Shown here one piece after another: positions 1-5,450 of a DNA stretch of 5,453 nt. The notes beneath the pieces were generated by a model. The model searched no databases. It had not been told where the DNA came from and worked only from the letters and a program-made list of their open reading frames with translations. The DNA comes from Anaeromyxobacter sp. (GTDB lineage: Bacteria; Myxococcota; Myxococcia; Myxococcales; Anaeromyxobacteraceae), in assembly GCA_020028115.1 (NCBI GenBank), contig JAHWYA010000171.1, forward strand, positions 1 to 5,453, given 5' to 3'. The translations under genes and the position numbers were made by a program. Every line of letters begins with the position of its first letter. Within the stretch, counting starts at the first letter, position 1.

Positions 1-1
1 G

Positions 2-40
2 CGCCAGGCCGCGCGCGTCGCGTCCGCGCCGCAGGCCTGA
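2..40 (+). CDS. Possible 3' end of a rightward gene cut by the window edge
   Basis: A plus-strand frame runs open from the window edge to a TGA at 38-40 and reads ...RQAARVASAPQA. Twelve codons are too few to identify a protein or prove coding. The support is positional: this TGA forms the left arm of an inverted repeat whose right arm contains the stop codon of the leftward gene at 60-596, the arrangement expected between two converging genes. Alanine-rich composition and G/C third positions are compatible with the rest of the window but also with non-coding high-GC DNA. Low confidence. Confidence 0.25.
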   Translation, partial: RQAARVASAPQA

Positions 41-62
41 CGCGCGTCCCGGAGTCGCGTCA
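38..62. terminator. Hairpin joining two converging stop codons
   Basis: TGACGCG at 38-44 is the exact reverse complement of CGCGTCA at 56-62, leaving an 11-base loop. The right arm contains the TGA stop of the leftward gene (60-62), and the left arm starts with a TGA that may end a rightward gene. Position suggests a bidirectional transcription end. There is no T-run on either side, so it is not a canonical intrinsic terminator, and a 7-bp GC palindrome is not rare in this DNA. Confidence 0.35.
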
Positions 63-596
63 GCCCGTGCGCGTCCGCAGCGCGTCGAGGAGCCGCTCGG
101 CGTCGGCGGGCGAGAGCCCCTCGCCGAGGCGCAGCGTCTCGCTCCCATGGTCGAAGGCGACGTGCGTCGGACCGTCGCCGCGGCGGAGGTTGACGACGCG
201 GGAGGCGTCGAGCGACCGGCTGGGCTCGCGCAGCCCGGCGGCGCGCCGGACGACGAGCTCGCGGCCGGCGAGCTCGATCAGCTCGCGCCCGCCCCGCGAC
301 GACAGGATCCAGTAGAGCGCGACGGGCCCGCTCACGGCGAAGTTGGCGATCCAGAACGCCATGAACGCGACGCCGGCGGGCGGCGTCTCGGGATCGCGCA
401 GCGTCCGCCAGGCGAGGAAGAGCATCACCGCCCAGACCACCGCCGCGACCGCGGCGAACACGCGCCAGCCGCGGCCGACGCGGGTGCGGACGACGGCCCG
501 GAACCCGCGGGCGTGGTGCGTCAGCAGGAGCTCGCGCTCGACGGCTGGGGGAGGCACGCCCGCATCATGGCCCGAGCGCCCGCCCGCTCCAACCAT
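60..596 (-). CDS. Two-helix membrane protein with PH-like C-terminal domain
   Basis: This is a 178-residue protein of unknown role. A soluble N-terminus (1-44) contains a basic stretch (RAVVRTRVGRGWR). Two hydrophobic helices follow at about 45-63 and 76-98, joined by a short polar linker. The rest (100-178) looks like a small beta-rich domain: the segments GRELIELAGRELVVRR, SRSLDASRVVNLR, HVAFDHGSETLRLG and the final helix SPADAERLLDALR resemble the layout of bacterial PH-like membrane proteins that follow a helical hairpin. By the positive-inside rule the PH-like part should be cytoplasmic. The ATG at 594-596 is chosen as first residue but lacks a clear Shine-Dalgarno; an adjacent GTG (597-599) or a GTG at residue 14 are alternatives, and similarity to relatives probably begins near residue 19. 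The frame stays open far upstream under the transporter gene, but that part is an arginine-rich shadow. It is divergent from the small gene at 684 and appears monocistronic. The PH-like assignment is by pattern only. Confidence 0.72.
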   Translation of the reverse strand: MVGAGGRSGHDAGVPPPAVERELLLTHHARGFRAVVRTRVGRGWRVFAAVAAVVWAVMLFLAWRTLRDPETPPAGVAFMAFWIANFAVSGPVALYWILSSRGGRELIELAGRELVVRRAAGLREPSRSLDASRVVNLRRGDGPTHVAFDHGSETLRLGEGLSPADAERLLDALRTRTG

Positions 597-672
597 CACG
601 CCCGCTGATGCGCCATCCGTTCTCGCGTCTCCCGCTCCTCCGCCGTCCGGCGCACCATCGCGCTCGAACAAA

Positions 673-678
673 GGGAGG
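673..678 (+). promoter_or_regulatory. Strong ribosome binding site of the 62-residue gene
   Basis: GGGAGG lies five bases before the ATG at 684, inside the locally A-rich AACAAAGGGAGGACGGC. Near-ideal sequence and spacing are the main reason to believe that the short downstream frame is a real gene. Confidence 0.75.
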
Positions 679-683
679 ACGGC

Positions 684-872
684 ATGCACGAATCGAAGGT
701 GATCCCTCGGGGATCGGTGGCGCACGGGCAGGTTCTCGCGGCGAGCGGCATCCTCGTCGGGCTCGCGATCACGGCCCCGCTGGTGGGCCTGATGATGATC
801 CCGGTGGTGGTGGTCTCGGCGGTCGCGCGGGCGGTCGGCGACGCCTCGGCGGGCGCCGGTGCGCTGAAGTAG
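684..872 (+). CDS. Small hydrophobic membrane protein, 62 residues, unknown family
   Basis: Not recognised as any named family. The first 15 residues are polar (MHESKVIPRGSVAHG). Residues 16-49 are almost entirely hydrophobic, rich in Val, Ile, Leu, Ala and Gly (LVGLAITAPLVGLMMIPVVVV), and the tail GDASAGAGALK is small and polar. The hydrophobic run is about 34 residues with prolines at 32 and 40. It is too long for one simple helix, so a kinked helix or tight hairpin is likely. There are no cysteines and no signal-peptidase or lipobox site. The start is well fixed by GGGAGG five bases upstream. It lies divergent to the PH-like gene (87-base gap) and converges on the transporter operon, 23 bases from its stop. 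Its last codons and stop are part of a 20-bp sequence that recurs at 4684. G/C third positions and the ribosome binding site favour a real gene; function cannot be inferred. Confidence 0.65.
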   Translation: MHESKVIPRGSVAHGQVLAASGILVGLAITAPLVGLMMIPVVVVSAVARAVGDASAGAGALK

Positions 873-875
873 GAC
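856..875 (+). repeat. 20-bp repeat, copy 1 (over the stop of the small gene)
   Basis: CCGGTGCGCTGAAGTAGGAC matches 4684-4703 at 19 of 20 positions; the only change is A871 to G. In this copy the sequence encodes the last residues (GALK) and TAG stop of the 62-residue protein and runs directly into the hairpin at 872-894. It could be a dispersed short element or chance. Confidence 0.5.
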
Positions 876-894
876 CGGCGCCCGCGGCGGGTCC
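872..894. terminator. Hairpin between converging genes
   Basis: GGACC at 872-876 pairs with GGTCC at 890-894, and inside it CGCC (879-882) pairs with GGCG (886-889) around a three-base loop, with a two-base GG bulge. It fills the whole gap between the TAG at 870-872 and the leftward TGA at 896-898, so it is placed to end transcription of both the small gene and the transporter operon. No T-run follows on either strand; the assignment rests on position and stem stability. Confidence 0.5.
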
Positions 895-895
895 G

Positions 896-3274
896 TCACG
901 TGCGCCCGAGCGCCTCCCGGATGACGAGAGCCGACGCGCGCCGCGCCGGGACGAGCGTCGCCGCGAACGTCGCGACGGCGCCGAGGACGAGCCACACGAC
1001 GGCCGCCGCCGGCGAGAGGACGAGGGGGAGCGGCGCGAGGAAGCCGAGGTTCCCGACGATCCCGCCGACGAGCATGGTGAGCGGCACGGACAGCGCGCAA
1101 CCGGCGACGTAGCTCAGCGCCGCGATGGTGAGCCCCTCGTACAGGAGCATCCGCCCGATCCGGGCCGGGGCCGCGCCGAGGGTCTTCAGGATCGCGAGCT
1201 CGCGGGTGCGCTCCACGACGCTCACGCCCATCGCCGAGACGAGACCGAGCACGCCGACGGCGCCCAGGATGGCGGCCATCGCCACGAGGAGCCGGACGAG
1301 GACGAGGACGTGGTCCCCCATCGCGGTGCGGAGCTCCGCGAGGGGCAGGATCGACTCCACCGGCGCACCTTCGGCCTCGAGCACCCGGTCGAGGTCGCGA
1401 ATGATCCCGGACCGCTCCTCGCCGGATCGTGCGGTGCTCGCGATGCGCAACATCCGCACTCCCCCGGCCGTGCCCGCGGCGCGGGCGAACGCCGCGTCGG
1501 CGACGAAGGCGACGCCCGCTGCGCCGATCTCCTCCACGACACCGATGAGTCGCCACGCCGAGGGCCTCCCGTCGAGCGACAGGCGCACCTCGTCACCCAC
1601 CCGCAGCCCAGGCGCCTGCGCGAGCGCGGCGTGGTTCAGCACGACCGCATTCGTGCCGCCGTCCTCCGCGGCGAGCCAGCGTCCCGCCCGGAGCGGGAAC
1701 CGGACGAGCTGCGTCCCCGGCGGTGGCCCCATCGCGACGAGCGAGCCGTGCCCGCGGTCCGGATACGTCCGCACGACGTCGACTGCGCCGGGGCGGGTGA
1801 ACGCCGCGGGAGCGTAGCCCCACCCTTCCGCGGCGCGCACGCCGCGGACCCGCTCGAGCCGCTCCACGAGCTCCCTGGACGCGGGCGCGGACAGGACCAC
1901 CTCGACGTCGTAGCTGCGGGTCTCGTAGACCTTGGCGACGCTCGCGTCCCACCCGCGCTTGACCTGGTAGGCCGTCATGGCCATCGCGCCGCCGGCCGCG
2001 AGGAGACCGAGGGTCAGCGCGAGCCGCGCCGGGCGCCGGAGCGCAGTCCTCAGCGGGAGCGGCAAGGTCGAGGACCACGCGCGGGGAGCGTCGGGCGACG
2101 CACCGTGATCGTCGATCGCCTGGCGGACGGTCTGGCGGGCGCCGCGCCGGATCGGGATCGCCGCCACCAGGAGCGGCACGGCGACGCCGGCGGCGGCCTG
2201 GATCGCGAAGACCCACCGCGGGATCGCGTCGCTCGTGATCGTCAGGTTCAGGAGCCGCGACACCGCCCCGGTGAGCACGCGGGTTCCGAGGACCCCGAGG
2301 GGCGCGGCGACGAGCACCGCCGCGGCGCCCACGGCGCCGACGAGCGTGGCGTAGAGCCCGGCGATCTGCGAGGCCGTGGCGCCGAGCGTCTTCATGACCC
2401 CGATCTCGCGCAGCTGCCTCGCGAGCAGGGAGGCGAGCGACGTCGCGACGAGGACGGCGGAGAGGACGAGCGCCATCGCCGCGAACGCGAGCAGCATGAC
2501 GAGCACGGTCACCATCTGCCGCTGGTGCGGATGCTGGTGGGGGGGCGGGACGCGGATCTCGCGGACCGCGTGACCCCGCCCGGCGAGCCAGCGCGCCACC
2601 TCCTCCGCGCGGGCCTCGATCTCGCCGGCGCTGGAGGCCTCCGGCGCGAGGGCGATGCGGAGTTCGCCGAGCATCGGGGGCTCCCCGAGGCGGGCGAGCG
2701 TGGCGCGCGTGACGTAGCCGTAGCCCGACCGCTCCTGCCACGCGGGGGCGAGGCCGGGATCGTGGACGATGCCGCTGATGGCAACCTCCGTCGGGGCGCC
2801 GCGCGGGGTCTTCACCGTGACGGACCCGCCCACGTCCCGCTCGAGCATCGAGATCGCGCTCCGCTCGACGAGCATCGTGCCGTCCGGCGGCGGCCACGCG
2901 CCGCGCTCGCGCCGGAACCGGTTCAGGCGGACGTCGCCGAAGTCGTCGACGACGAACAGGAGCATGCGGCGCCAGTCGCCGCCGACGCGCACGCGCGCGA
3001 CGATCACGTCGCGCGCCTCCGCGTCCGCCACGCCGGGAAGCCGTCGGACCGCGTCGACGAGCGCCGCGTCGGCGCCGTCCTCGAGCTCGAGGGTCGCGAC
3101 CGCGGGATGCGTGCCCAGGTAGTTGGCCGCGATCTCGCGCGTGAGGACCGCGTATCCCCCGAGTACCCCGCCGACGCCTGCCAGGCTCACCGCGATTGCG
3201 GCGATCATGAGCGCGAGGCGGCCCCGCTCGGACCGGACGTCGCGGACGAGCTTCGTCCAGCGTGGGCTAGCCAT
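896..3274 (-). CDS. FtsX-family ABC transporter permease, tandem (4+4 helix) single chain
   Basis: This is a 792-residue inner-membrane permease, partner of the ATPase encoded just upstream, of the mechanotransmission (MacB/LolCE/FtsX) type. It has two homologous modules. Module 1 has a helix at 20-44, an extracytoplasmic domain at about 46-255 (MacB-periplasmic-core-like), then helices at 256-284, 304-334 and 354-375. Module 2 has a helix at 415-437, an extracytoplasmic domain at about 438-654, then helices at 655-685, 706-735 and 755-777. The cytoplasmic coupling segments after the second helix of each module match: [17 protein letters not shown] (288-304) and [17 protein letters not shown] (690-706). 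The module ends also match: [17 protein letters not shown] and [18 protein letters not shown] Pro/His segment, [12 protein letters not shown] (243-254), sits just outside helix 2. The ATG overlaps the ATPase stop by 8 bases and has GGAGGTG four bases upstream, so translation is probably coupled. One chain supplies both halves of the pore. No MacA-type adaptor or outer-membrane channel is encoded in the window, which argues against a tripartite MacAB pump. Cargo unknown. Confidence 0.93.
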   Translation of the reverse strand: MASPRWTKLVRDVRSERGRLALMIAAIAVSLAGVGGVLGGYAVLTREIAANYLGTHPAVATLELEDGADAALVDAVRRLPGVADAEARDVIVARVRVGGDWRRMLLFVVDDFGDVRLNRFRRERGAWPPPDGTMLVERSAISMLERDVGGSVTVKTPRGAPTEVAISGIVHDPGLAPAWQERSGYGYVTRATLARLGEPPMLGELRIALAPEASSAGEIEARAEEVARWLAGRGHAVREIRVPPPHQHPHQRQMVTVLVMLLAFAAMALVLSAVLVATSLASLLARQLREIGVMKTLGATASQIAGLYATLVGAVGAAAVLVAAPLGVLGTRVLTGAVSRLLNLTITSDAIPRWVFAIQAAAGVAVPLLVAAIPIRRGARQTVRQAIDDHGASPDAPRAWSSTLPLPLRTALRRPARLALTLGLLAAGGAMAMTAYQVKRGWDASVAKVYETRSYDVEVVLSAPASRELVERLERVRGVRAAEGWGYAPAAFTRPGAVDVVRTYPDRGHGSLVAMGPPPGTQLVRFPLRAGRWLAAEDGGTNAVVLNHAALAQAPGLRVGDEVRLSLDGRPSAWRLIGVVEEIGAAGVAFVADAAFARAAGTAGGVRMLRIASTARSGEERSGIIRDLDRVLEAEGAPVESILPLAELRTAMGDHVLVLVRLLVAMAAILGAVGVLGLVSAMGVSVVERTRELAILKTLGAAPARIGRMLLYEGLTIAALSYVAGCALSVPLTMLVGGIVGNLGFLAPLPLVLSPAAAVVWLVLGAVATFAATLVPARRASALVIREALGRT

Positions 3275-3974
3275 GGGACACCTCCGCGCGCGCGCCCGGC
3301 GTTCGAACGTCGCGCTCGACGCTGCCGTCCGCCAGGGTCACCACGCGGTCGACCAGGCCGACCACGTCGCGCTCGTGCGTGACCATGAGGACGGTCCTGC
3401 CCTGGCCCGCCGTCGCGGCGAGGAGGTCGAGCACGGCCGCCGCGGTGCGGGAGTCGAGGTTCCCGGTCGGCTCGTCGGCGACCAGGACCGGCGGATCGTT
3501 GGCGAGCGCCCTGGCGATCGCCGCGCGTTGCTGCTGGCCACCCGAGAGTCCGGAGGGGAGCTTCCCGGCCTGGTCGGCGATCCCGACCTGCTCGAGCAGC
3601 TCCATCGCCCGCGCGCGGGCGGCCCGCGGAGAACGCGTCGAGCAGAGATCCATGGGCAGCGTGGTGTTCTCGAGGACCGTGAGCGTCGGCAGGAGCTGGA
3701 AGAACTGGAACACGACGCCCACGTTCCGGCCGCGCCAGGCGGCGAGCAGGCTCTCGTCGAGCCCGCCGAGCGCCGTCCCCGCGACGCGGACCTCGCCCGC
3801 GGTGGGCCGGTCGATGCCGGCGACGAGGTTGAGGAGCGTCGACTTGCCGCTCCCGGACTTTCCCACCACCGCGACGAACTCCCCCGCGGCGATGCGGAGG
3901 TCGACGTCGCGGAGGGCGGTGAAGCCGCCGCCGTCGGCGCGGTACTGCTTCGTGACGCTGCGGAGCTCGATCAT
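3267..3974 (-). CDS. ABC transporter ATPase, LolD/MacB type
   Basis: This 235-residue cytoplasmic ATPase energises the FtsX-type permease that follows. All nucleotide-binding motifs are intact: Walker [10 protein letters not shown] (38-46), Q-loop Gln90 in [10 protein letters not shown], signature LSGGQQQR (143-150), Walker B VLVADEPT with catalytic Glu168, D-loop GNLD (171-174) and switch His200 in [20 protein letters not shown] and the [10 protein letters not shown] pattern place it with the MacB/LolD/FtsE-like exporters rather than importers. Length is usual for a stand-alone ATPase of this group. The start [11 protein letters not shown] is supported by GAGGTG five bases upstream, and an in-frame extension through the operator is not credible. 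It is first in a two-gene operon: its final codons (EVSHG) overlap the permease start by 8 bases (3267-3274). Transcription probably starts near 4002 under control of the 21-bp palindrome bound by the adjacent TetR protein. The ATPase call is very secure; substrate and the exact subfamily are not. Confidence 0.96.
   Translation of the reverse strand: MIELRSVTKQYRADGGGFTALRDVDLRIAAGEFVAVVGKSGSGKSTLLNLVAGIDRPTAGEVRVAGTALGGLDESLLAAWRGRNVGVVFQFFQLLPTLTVLENTTLPMDLCSTRSPRAARARAMELLEQVGIADQAGKLPSGLSGGQQQRAAIARALANDPPVLVADEPTGNLDSRTAAAVLDLLAATAGQGRTVLMVTHERDVVGLVDRVVTLADGSVERDVRTPGARAEVSHG
3279..3285 (-). promoter_or_regulatory. Ribosome binding site of the permease, inside the ATPase gene
   Basis: GGAGGTG on the minus strand lies four bases before the permease ATG (3272-3274), within the last codons of the ATPase. 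Together with the 8-base gene overlap it fixes the permease start and implies coupled translation of the two subunits. Confidence 0.7.
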
Positions 3975-3979
3975 GTAGA

Positions 3980-3985
3980 CACCTC
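3980..3985 (-). promoter_or_regulatory. Ribosome binding site of the ATPase
   Basis: GAGGTG on the minus strand, five bases before the ATG at 3972-3974. It decides the ATPase start and lies only six bases from the edge of the operator palindrome, so the operon's leader is very short. Confidence 0.75.
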
Positions 3986-3991
3986 GTTCGT

Positions 3992-4012
3992 TAATGGACA
4001 TGATGTCCATTA
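3992..4012. promoter_or_regulatory. Perfect palindromic operator, probable TetR binding site
   Basis: TAATGGACAT at 3992-4001 is followed by one central base (G4002) and then its exact reverse complement, ATGTCCATTA, at 4003-4012. This gives 10-bp arms with no mismatch. It sits in an AT-rich island in otherwise GC-rich DNA, between a TetR-family gene and the divergent transporter operon, and overlaps the predicted -10 and start point of the latter. Length, symmetry and place are typical of operators for TetR dimers. Binding by the neighbouring TetR is inferred, not shown. Confidence 0.85.
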
Positions 4013-4036
4013 TTGGGAGCCGGGCGGCGGTCGCAA
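4009..4036 (-). promoter_or_regulatory. Predicted promoter of the ATPase-permease operon
   Basis: On the minus strand TTGCGA (4031-4036) is followed by 16 bases and AATAAT (4009-4014), matching the sigma-70-type consensus at 4 of 6 and 5 of 6 positions. Transcription would start near 4002, the centre of the operator, leaving a leader of about 28 bases. Repressor on the palindrome would block polymerase directly. The -10 is convincing in this GC-rich setting; the -35 is weaker. Confidence 0.6.
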
Positions 4037-4056
4037 TCGACAGCGCCGGCGCGAGT

Positions 4057-4077
4057 GGCCGGTAACGGACACCGGCC
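4057..4077. repeat. Inverted repeat in the tetR leader
   Basis: GGCCGGT (4057-4063) and ACCGGCC (4071-4077) are exact reverse complements around seven bases. In tetR mRNA this could be a leader hairpin; as DNA it could be a protein site. It overlaps the GGACA/TGTCC pair at 4066-4090. GC-only repeats of this size can occur by chance here, so no function is claimed. Confidence 0.3.
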
Positions 4078-4090
4078 GGCGAACTGTCCG
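4066..4090. promoter_or_regulatory. Second, widely spaced GGACA/TGTCC pair near tetR
   Basis: CGGACA (4066-4071) and TGTCCG (4085-4090) are inverted copies sharing the GGACA/TGTCC core of the operator half-sites, 13 bases apart, six bases before the tetR ribosome binding site. It may be a weak autoregulatory site for the repressor. The wide spacing does not match the main operator, so this is tentative. Confidence 0.3.
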
Positions 4091-4095
4091 GGAAC

Positions 4096-4099
4096 GGAG
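4096..4099 (+). promoter_or_regulatory. Ribosome binding site of the TetR-family gene
   Basis: GGAG lies seven bases before the ATG at 4107. It supports [10 protein letters not shown] as the N-terminus rather than the longer open frame upstream, which crosses the operator and promoter. Confidence 0.6.
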
Positions 4100-4106
4100 A
4101 CCCGAC

Positions 4107-4682
4107 ATGGGCACGAAGCTCCCCAGCACGTCCGACAGGCGGGTCCAGCGCACGCGCCGGGCGCTCCGCGAGGCGCTCGTGGCGCTGATCCTCGATCGAG
4201 GCTGGGAGGCGTTCAGCGTGCAGGACGTCTGCGACCGCGCCGACGTGGGGCGGTCGACCTTCTACACGCACTTCGCCGACAAGGAGGAGCTCTTGGTCGG
4301 CGGGTTCGAGGATCTCCGCTCGGCGCTGCGCGCCCAGCTCGCGGCCTCCGGCCGGCCGGGCCCGCTCGGATTCTCGCGCGGCCTGATCGAGCACGCGCAC
4401 GAGCAGCGGCGGCTGTTCCTCGCGCTCTTCGGCAAGAAGAGCGGGCTCGTCGTGCAGCGCAGGTTCCGCGATCTCGTCTTCGGCCTGGTGCGCGAGGATC
4501 TCGCCGGCGTGCTCGCCGCCGGAAGGCGGACGGATGCCGTGATCGCCTTCGTCGCCGGCGCGTTCATCGAACTCCTGACGTGGTCGCTGGAGGCGAGGAG
4601 CGCGACCGCTCCGGAGGAGGTGGACGCGCTCTTCCACGACCTCGTCGCGCCGGTGCTCGGGGCGGCGCGGCCTCGCGCGTGA
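4107..4682 (+). CDS. TetR/AcrR-family transcriptional repressor
   Basis: A 191-residue protein, the normal TetR length. The N-terminal DNA-binding domain starts with [22 protein letters not shown] (helix 1). It continues with the helix-turn-helix [21 protein letters not shown] (36-56) and the family-typical ADKEELL (57-63), where the recognition helix is [10 protein letters not shown]. The helical C-terminal part (about 75-188), with [28 protein letters not shown] and [19 protein letters not shown], is the dimerisation and ligand domain. It is diverse in this family, so the ligand cannot be predicted beyond a probable small hydrophobic or amphiphilic molecule. It is divergent from the ATPase-permease operon, 132 bases away, with a perfect palindrome between them. 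It is therefore the likely repressor of that operon and perhaps of itself. Followed 21 bases after its stop by a strong hairpin, so tetR is probably transcribed alone. Confidence 0.95.
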   Translation: MGTKLPSTSDRRVQRTRRALREALVALILDRGWEAFSVQDVCDRADVGRSTFYTHFADKEELLVGGFEDLRSALRAQLAASGRPGPLGFSRGLIEHAHEQRRLFLALFGKKSGLVVQRRFRDLVFGLVREDLAGVLAAGRRTDAVIAFVAGAFIELLTWSLEARSATAPEEVDALFHDLVAPVLGAARPRA

Positions 4683-4683
4683 C

Positions 4684-4703
4684 CCGGTGCGCTGAAGTGG
4701 GAC
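4684..4703 (+). repeat. 20-bp repeat, copy 2 (just after tetR)
   Basis: CCGGTGCGCTGAAGTGGGAC differs from 856-875 at a single base. Here it lies in non-coding sequence, starting two bases after the tetR stop and directly abutting the hairpin at 4704-4723. Both copies have the same strand and the same position relative to a hairpin. Confidence 0.5.
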
Positions 4704-4723
4704 GCGGTGCCGAGCGGCACCGC
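4704..4723 (+). terminator. Probable terminator of tetR
   Basis: GCGGTGCC (4704-4711) and GGCACCGC (4716-4723) form a perfect 8-bp stem with loop GAGC, beginning 21 bases after the tetR stop. Only TT follows, so it lacks a full T-run, but stem strength and position are what is expected of terminators in GC-rich genomes. Confidence 0.6.
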
Positions 4724-4742
4724 TTGCCGCTCCGCACGCAGC

Positions 4743-4793
4743 GTGACACCCTCGCGGGGGTCGGACCCGATCAGACCCCGTCACTCGCGAGGG
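4743..4793 (+). promoter_or_regulatory. Structured leader that can hide the scramblase ribosome binding site
   Basis: CCCTCGCG (4749-4756) is fully complementary to CGCGAGGG (4786-4793), and inside it GGGGTC (4757-4762) pairs with GACCCC (4774-4779), giving a 14-bp interrupted stem. The 3' arm contains five of six bases of the Shine-Dalgarno GAGGGA (4789-4794). A competing pairing is GTGAC (4743-4747) with GTCAC (4780-4784), which extends the inner stem and leaves the 3' arm free. The element could regulate translation or help end tetR transcription. Whether it lies in the mRNA depends on an unmapped promoter. Confidence 0.45.
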
Positions 4794-4794
4794 A
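4789..4794 (+). promoter_or_regulatory. Ribosome binding site deciding the TTG start
   Basis: GAGGGA lies five bases before the TTG at 4800-4802. No in-frame ATG exists upstream in the open frame, and the next in-frame ATG (4896) has no such site, so this motif selects the TTG start. Confidence 0.65.
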
Positions 4795-4799
4795 ACGCC

Positions 4800-5450
4800 T
4801 TGAACCAGACCGCGCTCACACCTCCCGGCGATCGCCGCCTCGCGGAGTCGTTCGCGAGCTTCCAGCGGCTGACGGTCCGCCAGCGCAAGCGGTGGATGGA
4901 GATCCTCCTCTCGTTCGAGATGAAGAACCAGTACGAGGTCTTCGACCAGACGCAGCAGCCCGTGCTGCGCGTCCGCGAGGAGGGCTCCGGGTTCCTCTCC
5001 TTCCTGAAGCGCGTGTTCCTCGGCCCGTCCCGCCCGTTCACCGCGTCGGTGACGGATCCGGCGGGGGCGCAGGTGTGGCTGCGGCTCACGCGGCCGTTCC
5101 GCTTCATCTTCCACCGCCTCGAGGTGCACCGCGCCGACGGCACGCTCGCGGGCGCGATCCAGAAGAAGTGGAGCTGGATCCGGCGCATCTACCACGTCGA
5201 GGACGGCCGCGGGCAGGTCGTCGCGGAGCTGTTCGGCCCCATCCTGAAGCCGTGGACGTTCGAGATCCGCGTGCGCGACCAGACGCGCGGCGCCATCCGG
5301 AAGCGCTGGAGCGGCTGGGGCAAGGAGCTGTTCACCGACGCCGACAACTTCGGCGTCGAGCTCGCGAACCTCGAGCCGGAGCTGAAGGTGCTCGTGTTCG
5401 CCGCGACGGTCCTCGTCGACGTCGTGCACTTCGAGCGGGCCAAGAGCTAG
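4800..5450 (+). CDS. Phospholipid scramblase family protein (LOR/scramblase fold)
   Basis: From the TTG start this is a 216-residue member of the scramblase family (PF03803-like; tubby/LURP-one-type barrel). A polar N-terminus (1-30) precedes the barrel, which starts near [18 protein letters not shown] (41-58). The C-terminal signature is very clear: [25 protein letters not shown] (164-188), then a hydrophobic helix [18 protein letters not shown] (195-212). Recalled human PLSCR1 has the same order, with [21 protein letters not shown] and a final helix ending in [14 protein letters not shown] is identical. In animals that segment is the proposed Ca2+ loop. Here Asp180 and Asp182 are kept, but the last Asp of the loop is replaced (Leu191, with Glu192 next). 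There is no proline-rich N-terminus and not one cysteine, so the palmitoylation site of the animal proteins is absent. Bacterial relatives are known, but their activity is largely unproven; lipid scrambling should not be assumed. It is likely membrane-associated through the C-terminal helix. It is co-directional with tetR but separated from it by a hairpin, so probably separately transcribed. Confidence 0.88.
   Translation: MNQTALTPPGDRRLAESFASFQRLTVRQRKRWMEILLSFEMKNQYEVFDQTQQPVLRVREEGSGFLSFLKRVFLGPSRPFTASVTDPAGAQVWLRLTRPFRFIFHRLEVHRADGTLAGAIQKKWSWIRRIYHVEDGRGQVVAELFGPILKPWTFEIRVRDQTRGAIRKRWSGWGKELFTDADNFGVELANLEPELKVLVFAATVLVDVVHFERAKS

Noticed and set aside
596..658. A 20-codon minus-strand frame whose TGA overlaps the ATG of the PH-like gene (TGATG)
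   Set aside because: It could be a coupled leader peptide and would explain the missing ribosome binding site, but it has no convincing site of its own, and short charged frames are common by chance here.
597..1556. N-terminal extension of the PH-like gene upstream of 596
   Set aside because: The extra 320 codons are arginine-rich low-complexity sequence overlapping the small gene and the permease on the same strand in another frame. Hydrophobic, protein-like sequence begins only after the ATG at 594-596.
1593..2897. A 434-codon minus-strand frame inside the permease
   Set aside because: It is the same strand as the permease in a shifted frame, with Arg/Gly/Ala-rich composition and no recognisable domain; the permease frame has intact helices and motifs throughout.
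608..3382. A 924-codon plus-strand open frame opposite the permease gene
   Set aside because: The translation is almost wholly Arg, Gly, Ala, Asp and Glu with no domain, and it lies antisense to a clear permease. GC-rich codon use removes stop codons from this frame.
3123..4106. In-frame upstream extension of the TetR gene
   Set aside because: It crosses the operator, promoter and the whole ATPase gene in antisense; the family start and a GGAG site are at 4107.
4758..4768. Palindrome GGGTC-G-GACCC
   Set aside because: Its one-base spacer prevents an RNA hairpin, and it is contained in the larger leader structure; too short and GC-only to call an operator.
4707..4799. A longer scramblase protein starting at GTG 4707
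   Set aside because: That GTG lies inside the tetR terminator stem with no ribosome binding site, and the 31 extra residues look non-protein. The TTG at 4800 has GAGGGA at ideal spacing.
3975..5429. In-frame upstream extension of the ATPase
   Set aside because: It is antisense to tetR and the scramblase gene and passes through the operator; GAGGTG before 3974 and the family N-terminus fix the real start.
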